NCBI GenBank assembly: GCA_016169955.1
Contig: JABJUM010000008.1
Coordinates: 1,240,001 to 1,304,000, forward strand
Source: Phytophthora vignae f. sp. vignae
Taxonomy: Eukaryota > Oomycota > Peronosporomycetes > Peronosporales > Peronosporaceae
DNA length: 64,000 nucleotides
Direction: 5' to 3'
Of the stretch, positions 54,101 through 59,134 are shown one piece after another (position 1 is the first letter of the stretch; each line of letters begins with the position of its first letter). The translations under genes and the position numbers were made by a program. Under the pieces are notes generated by a model. It was not told the DNA's origin. It saw nothing but the letters and a program-made list of their open reading frames with translations, and searched no databases.

Positions 54101-54594
54101 GCGTACGTGAAGAAGCACGGCGCCGTCTCGAAGTATTGCTGCGCCAAGGTGCTGGTGGCCGGAAGGTACGTGAGCAGCTCGGCGAGCGTGGCCGCCAGCA
54201 GCTCGCTCCTCTTCATGCTTTCCGCGCACTCGCTGTACTGCTCCTGCTCTTGCTCGTACAGCACGAGCGCCGGGTCGGTCAGGCGCACCATCAGGTCCAG
54301 CAGGAACGGCCGCAGGTGCTTGACGACCAGCACGCGCAGCTCGCGATGCACGAGGCACGCGGCCAGCGCCTGCAGCTGCGTCGCAACAGCGTGCTCTTCA
54401 ACTGTAGGTTCCAGCGTCTGGAGGGCAGGGTGCTGCTGCAGGTTGTTGTCGGTACTGCTGCGCGCCGCGGCCAGCAGCTGCCGCAGCCCCGCGCGCAGGC
54501 GGCCCACGCTCACCTGGCGCTGCCCCGCCGCGTCGTCGTTCTGCTGGTCGCTGGCGGCAGCGCGCGTCGCGTCATGTCCGTCCACGTCGGCCAT
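36121..54594 (-). CDS. MDN1: Midasin, AAA-ATPase of 60S ribosome maturation
   Basis: One uninterrupted exon of 6157 residues. Midasin (Rea1) strips assembly factors from pre-60S particles in the nucleolus and nucleoplasm. Six AAA modules are seen by their Walker A motifs: GPGGCGKT (about 361), GETGCGKT (704), GPTSAGKT (1144), GETGCGKT (1480), GSPGVGKT (1921) and GPPASGKT (2269). Walker B is intact in AAA2-5 (LLDEINLAS, LDELNLAP, IDEVNLAE, LDELNLAS). AAA6 has LLDNVNF, as in other midasins. A long helical linker follows, then an Asp/Glu-rich region (about 5190-5805), then a VWA domain with the MIDAS motif DDSES at about 5944-5948. The Met at 54594 is used because an in-frame GTG upstream (54627) precedes the initiator-like word. 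It is longer than yeast (4910) and human (5596) midasin. Confidence 0.95.
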   Translation of the reverse strand: MADVDGHDATRAAASDQQNDDAAGQRQVSVGRLRAGLRQLLAAARSSTDNNLQQHPALQTLEPTVEEHAVATQLQALAACLVHRELRVLVVKHLRPFLLDLMVRLTDPALVLYEQEQEQYSECAESMKRSELLAATLAELLTYLPATSTLAQQYFETAPCFFTYADVVAAQKQQSDETLARLRRIAKTAFLLLRARPTELTTLWNWTPFFPLSFHDDAHVRWYAARATALVLRMSNAQRNDFLKGLGVGEGAAVSGDSPAVRQIELELHSEDATRQEQLIELSVYQEQDDSDVAESQPVPFHDSLQNIFGVVIPTSKLHQQRQVSSDAAVATEPLVPTPSTKRNLQSLAIALGLKRPILVAGPGGCGKTATIRELARLSGNGDMVELHLDDQIDSKTLLGSYVCTDVPGEFTWQPGALTTAVLAGRWVVIEDIDRAPFEVLAALMPLLETREMVLPGRGELLVAHSNFQIFGTTTHGHQMPKGFQESVWTSVGVAPLADSEVEQIMLTRFVKIPRQVVSKIMTTYNAVSGNASEEVGGPVQLWKETRRNYGRDFCLRDLLKWCKRIYRFCYYAAGSSQESASSSHDYITEDERMRIVVEALDVFCAGIRDPKTRLHSACALAAIWEVQAEKIEHYLEQHKPHVAFNTHEVEFGRVHLPTLSQQAQLEQGDKPATSSVVMTGHVLRLLEKMAAIVATCEPALLIGETGCGKTTIIQHMAAAMGQRLVVQNLNIQSDSSDLVGGFKPVEIHLLARPLYMDFVDLFTATFSQKSNAGFLNVVRIALEHKDWKKLVKGMRKAIQMATSKLQSSSGGTDRDEEAADSNKMATSGASTSVLVSRWDTFEAELIRFERQKEQAESHFAFSFVEGVLVKALREGHWVLLDEINLASSDTLERISTLLEHETSAFSLTERGDVEVIRPHPNFRLFGAMNPSTDVGKKDLPPSLRNRFTEIYVDECVDPSDLQMVVHHQFKEIAGALVPETVEFYLEARKQADLRLSDGARHKPRYSLRTLSQALHITRILIQRGYGTSRAMFEGFCSSFCTQLEMESRQYLEKLIKNTFAKTIKAKELKRSPPCPGGSKQTSEFVLVSSYWVRKGDFQPPRDDSLPDPVTSRRKFVLTKSVEENLRHVSRAALIGKYPVLLQGPTSAGKTSLIGYLAARIGQKCVRINNHEHTDIQEYMGSYVSDSNGKLAFKEGVLVEAVRKGWWIILDELNLAPSEVLEALNRLLDDNRELFLPETQETVKPHPKFMLFATQNPPGLYGGRKVLSRAFRNRFLEIQVDEVASSELQTILQERSSLPPSYCGILIDIMRQLQLVRQQSSVFAGKSGFITTRDLLRWAERRPATKQALAEEGYCLLAERLRKDEEKQVVKQVLEKKCNVKIDLDALYYSGKPRESNLLNENGEIEQETVWGTKEQFERVQAMVEQAIEEAATGKTSSGEPKSAGNAAGLEKISVTKSLRRLFALVGRCLQNEEPVLLVGETGCGKTTVCQLYSLLFSQPLHILNCHQHTETSDFLGCLRPVRGKEKTAHELEEALVDFLAMADGCIDEQEVEKRRADIKSEGVATMLVKYESARSSVVDSDVAQQKELVERIDVLKRRFQSIFEWADGPLVESMKNGDLILIDEVNLAEDAVLERLNSVLEPSRTLLLAEKGGDQVEEIVAHSKWRVMATMNPGGDFGKRELSPALRNRFTEIWVPAISDLDDIATIIRDRLVGLRGIVAPPRALPAASAGLSTLCDPILSFVKTFNEANGGVGGCGAVTLRDILSWINFITSVVKKQNDSSSVTATAWTAFVQGAALSILDGLGLGSDKALHTALKAREEAYRYLLALVPDDDQIVKQKVIDSLNVTSLSVDNNIDELNSFSSEKETEGSSGISPFLIPRGPDPVLRKPAFSLKAPTTMSNLYRVLRAMQVSRPIILEGSPGVGKTSLISALAAASGHRLVRINLSEQTDISDLFGSDLPAASSPADETDDNSNKASQGGGSSGMFEWCDGVFLRALKAGDWVLLDELNLASQSVLEGLNSCLDHRGSVYIPELDREFECPPTFRVFAAQNPLRQGGGRKGLPKSFLNRFTRVFVETLHEQDLIHIASSMYPTLHCAVTETSMSDSALVGQTLLERMIGFNRAVHEDTMVNCRYGRLGAPWEFNLRDVFRFCDLLKQQAQLVGNAEHQLQALSYYVNFIYVERMRSARDRELISRRFEEFFGVKPMDLSAVSLRISAGFVEIGNALLKRREDMQIGRVAPPVFNFLLKPMEALVHCVNMSWPALLVGPPASGKTSSVRLLAALSGNTLHELGMSAGTDATELLGCFEQVDVGRKLRDIKKKIQVVYEKVLQQMMLSSAAAGVSQKKKAATLKKTNRLSSTWWALITREKYYSENASPRTRGSSGNARKSKKLPKGHLDEVVVDLMKDIVAMLQKTEADSEEMQTKLAGLLNDIDSVVQLSKSKSIASCFEWVDGTLIQAMEKGEWVLLDNVNFCSSSVLDRLNSLMETGGEMLINECGIINGKLRVIKPHKNFRMFLAMDAQYGEVSRAMRNRCVEIALAEEDSPRLDLIKIPLACGIPGFALSQAFQAAHERVVTKLGEFMVGAKYGRINRRHLENWSLLTSAELSRGVSPLNAIAESFQRVYGDGLLAQLGLSQEVLELFLRAFQTSHENPQRQRVLPMIACPSTVVLCQQSENFELQRDVAYLEHLIVSSQKPEDDNAMDLQLSWLSPEIGVSSAEDAAVTDGDSNPDAWLKCVASRCKRGKTVYSQRALEEARNHLSSKSFFGHDDDNKTLAVTLAPFALRHIVAVASTCNRSNGPLTADRLLFALEKIARGVSGNADALRSIELLARFLQSVTKTEMYADISRRLEEVAGRLTALLGDSAALPPVPVYLAANHAISLRLQSLIAERALTAPSVKTELDSVWESMMVAQRQLELLDGVEWLRFCEQEQYQQVDTLFAAASSKTSKRKTNKGRQEVNLNKLSVLQQSYAVHKYHADRSDVENELIFLVHPLLSAFNTFLGAFVRDFPNLVMDAEFAEAFQDVLRDRFEFSIQLRVQAFEWTHFLIHWQWLKKSLLRLAKLIEEQPALSAPWKSSWSDLLDMSQRMQETIEKLIGCGSRKNVLWKKGGHSLLPSNADLWKAEYLLNRLSTTFMQVNSSSFSAVSVGASEGSTDGRVDVLALLFGGVASMEAAIKSGKLDVSSLFYVDVESRKEVLHALCAFSYLAQEQTRGKSGSERSKRQPHALMAEELFKLPGVLLKKLREKQADITALISKKTLYLSEIEDNADSHVDLLSEEDSRIGKDAPILLFDMKESALLMDRMVTFQLSPLLEHALARQELQAITELVRVLNKYRLFKSDLSQDRYAVVVKAISKVLTLLEGIIEELLRLGLRDPACFYAYQDIVWCGHKFISLDATSEKQPDQAAELDKFTAVVQSHLNGVLFGFHQFLRCNSFNQVDLISLEVFDTRKKLRKANKRLPAVGTDVADHAQVIAGYPRLFQAVQSAVVLKSIAEVDLEESMCPTSEAQMRAARLEKIKSHFATEQTEAGRTMPSTSFSFVRELFVATVLAFESTFQNNSATQWKEIQSLLHQFVDTPLTFDTKAQATLLKALRCSTDSTFVSLVDPLVAPLLTSVAMEVQLTQNDRNAVARAIGESMVTLGLWRFALLLPSSPVDPVTKPLVKKENLLNRLAILTMHDAASSSIDRLNPSPSASAEDVENAHRSLRELYSQVMEVSAFAIQRYQPKKLHRDGGAIDTVELNMKPVATSVFGELFRDLLRFNATVMPAEKLAALLSTVRSSKSSQQRKRELLRELEMFQQTSESFLAQLSKKFGECFKDILEPVAAAIYCVKEGVALVTWSLYQQLKEASLKEQQKETLALSLVQFPSALNVNTVDQSWRGIQLMLQTVGTSGTSIMFGGGVANKRKVEVALLDVALAKMEFLFRETVMTSRTNRNVDSQAVDTALSSSKTLFDLFLTKWQEQKEREEQKRKEEEELFKYKVRQLDLETEEELLEKEYREQFPDYSGRDFQAFLSPDQAAAANANADALPNAADMDVLITDKIMQRLCETHVKLYAETSNSKIAITKDEIVSTFARAFSLAVKLRKSLNATASTSIESAVASSGVLAASLVQARLGSSVGTKKGAVPSFNSLSSDYIRGIDFHRDPLVKEVVLVAEPLQRLMVKVQSLLAQWPDHAILQQIVLIADRIRNFEISSPLVRTLTGVELLLRKAQEWEMYAAKAYSISEELGALSALVTRWRKLELYSWPHLLYVKEKQHRFAAQKTWINMYSLLTAQFESDATMNDEGALSYANPQNLQWLHLNHLSKWLFTPLSENRADTQALSDAARESIEKQREFMSRLFETLDAYIRSCPIGQYETRLLVVYSFCSQLFMELWSPSERHESLNGFTSKSSKYALANMLYHLYRYYGQHLGYLERQWSGMKAPIQRKLVEFVKICRWDEQTYYSLAESAEKSHRKLMKFVRDYDAVLTVSMQTVIDASTDSGITKEGGFVGIQSTKAELAGLDDGVVVPKDVEHNEDEDAKTESAEGETTENADKKAKPLPEEDSQDAERPAALRLIHASAPSIELEDDATLQLSSYAAKLPTLSKRIAKYTQKHILSLEQIERRQQVRDVCEDLCETIFYRMAKLQKATGLPKGAKKKALIDLLSELKAQGMAYHRLQLPAEQQQIQQLFELDVPDVENCIHVDELEAAVDSESLSASTSARGLKDKKKRGKKKGKQPGGAHQVKPTEETLTKNTPMWLWQRADGYYYRFLGQLGSLRYSAVTSFSHDLSSSETERMSGYAENMLFTMLQQRQILHATSLSHEKLVDGLATLKLLKQFKTNYLSSSSNDEAVVDPRAASEWQAFQQTSVVSLRQTLRELEISVVQILQQSSENASVVLDVRQLFQRIFELCDAIQNSFADSAGLTKSLGVPAIPHRAVNASEDAGGDAAIVSFARPSKRVYGVSPVVAKSSEALEAQKLPVAVEVLKSNAARFSEIQTLLSNTSAAFGTVTAPSCFEAFLVEYAGIVRDDHKFGKILAKSSSTVDEKTLEQESSQAVATFGEHYDKLVETVLVSIQDLTKISKEAKEAAKLSEEDEEEQSLRDQLATLSTMVKDSRVNHIASQLAKLLEMLQYQYVQLANTQSTQWRDVFLKSLSLLECFEPSLVDVRGISRQLLVDFLVAHKSVMKLDFVLVRIFRNLFQHGFCRTDEEKNDEEGDGDAGKMQFQDDVEGTGMGEGEGKKDVSNEIEDEEQLLGLQGDQQEEPEPPADQKPEDTGLEMQNDFEGTMQDVPDDEKDEQDENEDDEEELDREMGEFDQDDENVVDEKMWGEDSDDDEDNIDKEKEKFEEDSKVEGEALEDEVRGKDGDEEEKNDSNKKEDDKQKPQLDQSDDKGANDEESGEDGEDGDDDEKMEEVNDDFEDKYEDHHDVDPTEREEGHGEDEAEEEHGDELPEDMQLDNDGDDGDDDGDAEGDNPDDENMEKLDDPDDETAEDAEGDETAGADEDEDAEEEKEEDQLDNAVQLGGGGLEDEPEQAEEKEEEDAEQPEAPENADEEEQAASTVAGTQSKDGQDELEADEQEAEDQEMEDADAQEQQEQSNDDSSNSRAQKQSSSNDQDAKQEWKPQSQVESNPDQEQPREKRRDRREPNPYRNAQEAQEHWKKRVEMVDRSEEEKEQDNKNAEKQEKAAEMTTAEFVDDDEEMEDAEHALAAADENQVMNQPRTEEEEDNDVEKKEEEDTNAGNGATAMEVDEEEEEKQEKSTEEQEQKDTPKPVKQEPKPESATDDDSAKKEEQNLNEQEMKPENATEGGEHELLDEEADHALPSRLRDLDLTNSMQDQDEGDEAEAKAVKLLTPDEVAALRDELDSFIANWSSQAEQERGADLWAKYTALTAGASQRLCEQLRLVLEPMLRAKLEGDFRTGKRINMRKVIPYIASQFRKDKIWLRRTRPSKRQYQVMLAIDDSESMADNHAGRLALEALATLCKGMTQLEVGELSVVKFGQELELLHAFDTPFTDDAGSRLIGRFGFQQKKTNMVQTLDTILQLLETAKQSSAASSSTVEFTQIVFLISDGRFDSDGRVRIRKQIETALERQQLIVLLIVDQGAAETEGSSNQQQTSILDTQSVTFEKGKVRMVPYLENYPFPYYVLLPTSAMLPEILSDSLRQWFEMLQAKS

Positions 54595-54606
54595 CCGGGG
54601 TGCGCA

Positions 54607-54618
54607 GAGTGATGGTCC
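54607..54618 (-). promoter_or_regulatory. Initiator-like word GGACCATCACTC (MDN1)
   Basis: An exact copy of the 12-mer found at 22134 and 62218 lies 12 bp before the MDN1 ATG. If transcription starts here the leader is only about 15-20 nt, and upstream in-frame codons are excluded from the mRNA. This supports the start chosen for MDN1. Confidence 0.5.
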
Positions 54619-55100
54619 GTCCTCCACGCTCGTGTTGCCCGTGAAGCGGTGTGGACGCCAATGCGCTTGAAGCGACGCAAGGCAATTGACTCGCGGAGAC
54701 CAACCAACGCGTGAGGACCCAAATTTGGTCCTATCGGACCAAAAAAGTTGGGCGGGTGTAGAAATGGGTGAATTGTGCTCATGTTACGAGCATATGGCGA
54801 TAATCTGAAAAAGCGCAACAGCCACGACGGAATGTCTTGCAAACTCGGGCACTCAAAGTCGAGCGCTAAGCACAGCTTAATCACTACAAGTTGCCTAACG
54901 CCTGATGCCATGCTACATGCAGCTCGCTGTAGCCAACACCATATACTCACCGTTGAAGAATGGCCGAAGCACACGTCCGTTTGCGTTCTGAAACAAGCAA
55001 AGTACTTCGAAGTATCACGTTTGCTGCGTTATCTTTCGCAAAACCTTTGCTGTGCCAGTAAGAAGATGCAACTGACATCGTCCCGAGATGCTGTTGTCAC

Positions 55101-55548
55101 ATGAGTTTTGTCGGAGGGCCACGCTACACGCTCCTACTGGCGTCAAAGCTGGTCGTGTATCCTTTTCCGGTGCTCGAAGCAGTCGTGCTCACTTACGTTA
55201 TCCCAACATTACATTGCCCGGTCTCGGCGCCTGCACGTGCGAAAGCAAGGTGTTCTTGGCCTCGGTTTTCTGGGGCCAAACTTTTAGGTTCCAAGGCTGC
55301 ATACTTCGAAGTGTATGATCGGTAGGTCGATCTTCACTGTGGAAGTGTCAGCCACGCATTTGGCACGGCCCATGTTCTTCATAATTGCAAGTTATTGTTG
55401 GGGGCTGCTTCACAGTGATCCCGGTGCAAGCGTTTTCGCTTACACAACCCTGCTTAGCAAGATTTGTCTGAGTGGCCGTGTTTGGTATGTATTGACCGCT
55501 GAAGTAGAAGTTGGCGCTGTACAAACAATCGGATCGAGACTGCGATGA
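55101..55548 (+). pseudogene. Possible membrane-protein gene fragments
   Basis: Two consecutive plus-strand frames in different phases carry hydrophobic segments that could be transmembrane helices (YPFPVLEAVVLTYVIP; MFFIIASYCWGLL). No start, no splice-consistent join and no recognised family. This is weak evidence and may be chance. Confidence 0.2.
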
Positions 55549-56131
55549 GAGACTTGTCAACAGCACCTGCAGTTCCACGTCATGATCATTTTGCAGGTAC
55601 TATAAGTTGTGCTCATCGAGTACTACGGCAGGAATGAGGCGTGTGAGGTCATTTCGTGACGACTCCTCCAACCAGATAAACTTTCTGCTCAGGCTATGTG
55701 TAAAAAACTCGAGGAAGGGCCGTGATACTTACTGACGGTGAAAACTGCCACGGGTTGCTGCAGAGTAGCGAAGAGTCCAAGCGCCTCCAATAAGGCGGCT
55801 GCAGCATGACACTGAAAATGGTGGGGCAGCGTCTTGATGCGCTTGCAGCAGCCCTTCTGGGTTGTTGCCGTCGAACAGTTTTAAGCCCGCACTTTGATCC
55901 AGTAGAGAAGGCGTTTGCCCCGTTCATTTTGCCCCCCCCCCTTCCTCCGGCCATTGAAAGCTTTTCAAAGCAGTGTGAACACAGGAAGGGGAGCTTCAAC
56001 CTCATGATTTAGGCATTTCAAATACATATATAAGCCGAGCAAGAGTTTGTAGACCCACAGTTCAATCAGCAGTGGAGAATCTACCTGAACGTTGGTGTTG
56101 ATTCACCTCAGCTGAGACACTTCAACTTCAT

Positions 56132-56187
56132 TACCGGTCCATAACCGATATTTGTACAATACCAATACCGGTAAAATATACCGGTAC
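56132..56187. repeat. Cluster of ACCGGT palindromes
   Basis: Within 56 bp there are three TACCGGT words and one ACCGAT, two of them arranged as TACCGGTAAAATATACCGGT. The cluster lies about 330 bp upstream of the ATG at 56514. It may be a transcription-factor array or the end of a small transposon. Confidence 0.45.
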
Positions 56188-56513
56188 ATGTGACGCGTTC
56201 GTCGTCACGATTGTGCATTTCTCTGCGTTCCCGATCCCAAATCGCCCGCATGTTGCCTCGCTGCCCGAAGCCTCCACCACGCCTTGCCGGGCGAACGTGC
56301 CTGCAGACATGTCATCGCTGGAGAGAACTGGTGGACGAGTGTTTCGCCGCGTCACGCGTTGCGCGCCGTCGCGCACCGGTTTTTGACTGGTCGCTGCGCA
56401 TAGCCAGGGCTGTCTGCCCATCACCCATGCAGGCTGGTTTGGTGGGGGCGAGCCGACAGGGCAAACGCACGTTTTGTCAGTTGCGAAGCAGCAGCCAGAA
56501 CCTCGTCGCTGCC

Positions 56514-59031
56514 ATGTTGAGGACGACGCGCAGCCTGCCCGCCGTGCGGGCCGCGCTTTCCGCCCGCAGCACCACCGGCCGCAGCATCACTGGTAGCAGC
56601 AACGGCGAGCGCCTCCCGCGCTTGTCCGACCTGGTGCTGATCCGCCACGGAGAGAGCGAGGGCAACGTGGCCCGCCAGCGCTCCCTTGCCGGCGACCACA
56701 GCCTCTTCGCGGGCGAGTTCAAGCACCGCCACAGCTCCAACTGGCGGCTCACCGACCGCGGCCGGCGCCAGGCGGCGGCCGCCGGCGATTGGCTGAAGCG
56801 CAACAACCTGGCGCACTTCGACCGCTACCTCGTGTCCGAGTACCTGCGCGCCATGGAGACGGCCGGCCGCATGGGGCTGCCCGGCGCGCGCTGGTACGCC
56901 GAGATGCTCATCCGCGAGCGCGACTGGGGCGCCATGGACCTCATGAGCGAGCAGGAACGCTTCATCAAGATGCAGGACGAGCTCAAGCGCCGAGAGCTCA
57001 ACCGATTCTACTACGCACCGCCCGGCGGCGAGTCGCTGGCGGCGGTGGCCCAGCGCGCTGACCGGCTGCTGGGTATTCTGAACCACGAGTGCCACGGCAA
57101 ACGAGCTATTGTCGTGGCCCACGGAGAGGTAATCTGGGCCATGCGGACCCGGCTTGAGAGAATGTCGCAGGATACGTTCATCGAACTGCAGGAGTCCGGG
57201 CGCATGGTGGACCAGATCCACAATGGTCACATCCTGCACTACACGAGAAAGGATCCACAGACCGGAGAGATGGCCCCGTACTTTACTCATGTGCGCTCGG
57301 TGTGTCCGTGGAATGAGAAGCTCAGTCCCAAGGGATGGATGAAGATCGACCGACCGGTGTACGACAACGAGCTGCTGCTGGCAACGGCTGAGCGTGTGCC
57401 GCGAATGATTATCTCGGAGGAGTACCTTGAAAAGACGTACAATGGCGCCAAGACGCTGTCGGAGGGGGAAATCACCCCGGAGGTGCTATCACACGCGACG
57501 AGCTTGAGCCAAGCTGCTGCGTCCACTGAAGGGGCAATTGCAACTTCGAAGGAATCGACGAAAGAGGAGCGCCAGACGCCGCTTCTGATCCCTGGGAAGC
57601 CCATGCTGAATCTGAAGAAGGTTGTCGTGGTGAAGAAAACTTCTCGATTCCAGCACGAAGCTGATTTGTACGGGAACACCGGGTAAGCTGGGCAACTTTT
57701 TATTGTTGACTGCAGCTGAATGAACGACTAATTATTTCGTGGCTTTCTCATACGTAGGGAAGCGTTGAGAAAGCAAATGTCAATGCGAGGTTTTGTTCAC
57801 GACCGGTTGAAGGCAAGTCATGAGCACCACGTCGAAGCCGTGGAAGAAATCACCAACAGGTATGTGCAATTGCTGTACTTGTGCGTGCATTGTTTATACT
57901 TCGTGATCTAACTCATGTACGTTTATTTAGCTTCAAAGAGCGTGATATTGAGGTGAAGGTCGTCTCAGCAAACCATCTCACGCACGAAGCAGTGGAAGGA
58001 ACGGACATGATTTTTTCTGCAGGTGGTGATGGCACGTTCCTGAAAACTGCAAGTTTTGTAAACACGCCGATCCCTGTAGCTGGCTTGAACACTGATCCCA
58101 AGCGAAGCGAGGGGAATTTGTGCTGCTACAAGGTGGATAATGTTACCCACCGTTTTAGTACGGCGTTGGACCGCTTGCTCGAGGGCGACTTCAAGTGGCG
58201 GCTTCGCCAGCGAATTCGTGTCGGTATGGTGAATCAGGATGGCTACTGGTATGAGCTACCACGCTTCGCGCTTAACGAAGTGTTCATCGCGGAAAGTGAC
58301 GCTTCCCGCCCTTCGCACTACAACATTGGCATTGACCAGCACCAGCGTGAATCCCATCGCAGCAGTGGAATTCTCATGTGTACTGGAACAGGTTCGAGCG
58401 CGTGGTACTCTAGCGCGGTACGTCAAAGTTGATCATTGAGTCGACTCAGCGGGAGGCCTTCAATAACTAACCCATGTTGCTCGTTTCTATAGTGCCAAAT
58501 CTACCGCGAGCAGGTTGCTACTGTGCTCAACGCCATGGACCACACACATACGAACGAGACTGTCACAGAGCTGACTGAATCGTAAGGTTTCCCTGCTCGT
58601 CAATGATTCTTGCAAAACAAGTGCTGACGATTTACGTGTACTTGCCCTCCTGACAGTATTAACAAGCAGAACGTTTTCCCCGAAGATTCGAGAGACATGG
58701 GCTACATCGTGCGGGAGCCAATTATTAATGCAACCTTCGGTGATATTCGCTTCAGACGGTAAGTCGGCCTCGAACATTATTTCGGAGCAGGAAATACACT
58801 GACGCGGGTTGTTGTTCACGCCTTCTTGTTGACTGCAGAGGCAAAGCTCGCCGAGTATCGATGCGGTCCCTGGGGTGGGATATGAAAGTCAACATAGATG
58901 GCATCTACTCGGTGCCGCTAGATTATGGCGTCCAGGCGGTCATGAAGATTGTTGACGAGCCAAAATACGTGCTTCGCACCGTGGACTTCTCCCCGCTGCC
59001 AGGCTCGGCACCCAAAAAGAAAATCTTTTAG
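56514..59031 (+). CDS. Histidine phosphatase (phosphoglycerate mutase-like) fused to NAD kinase
   Basis: Six exons (56514-57682, 57758-57859, 57931-58417, 58493-58581, 58657-58758, 58839-59031) join in frame to 713 residues. The first 30 residues are Arg/Ser/Ala-rich without acids (MLRTTRSLPAVRAALSARS), like a mitochondrial presequence. Residues about 38-290 form a histidine phosphatase domain: catalytic RHGESEGN (His about 45), EYLRAMETAG, RERDWGAMD, and the second His at about 203 (VVAHGEVIWAM). Residues about 370-700 form an ATP-NAD kinase resembling the mitochondrial NADK2 type: RFQHEADLYG, SAGGDGTFLKTA (GGDG about 455-458), LNEVFIAE, and CTGTGSSAW. The kinase makes NADP from NAD. Exon 1 continues through the first domain into the linker, and the kinase region holds all introns, so the fusion is within one coherent gene. 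Confidence 0.88.
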
Positions 59032-59134
59032 ACGGGTACTAGTAGCTAGCAGTTTTGGACATGTCAATACCTATTCAACCAACGTTCGCTCGGAGCTCTT
59101 TCATTATTTCCTGTTTTGTAGTAGCAAAGATCCG

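Larger units (their letters stand above)
54619..56513. other. Gap between MDN1 and the phosphatase-NAD kinase gene
   Basis: A 1.9-kb gap has no intact gene. Near 54715-54745 are overlapping inverted GGACC/GGTCC words around AAATTT. Plus-strand stretches at about 55101-55320 and 55315-55548 read as hydrophobic protein-like pieces (LLLASKLVVYPFPVLEAVVL; RPMFFIIASYCWGLL) in shifting frames and may be remains of a membrane-protein gene. A run of ten C lies near 55930. The last 400 bp are the promoter and leader of the next gene. Confidence 0.35.

Noticed and set aside
54595..54627. An in-frame GTG at 54627 could extend the midasin N-terminus by 11 residues.
   Set aside because: It is not an ATG, and the initiator-like word at 54607-54618 lies between it and the ATG at 54594, so the mRNA probably begins downstream of it.
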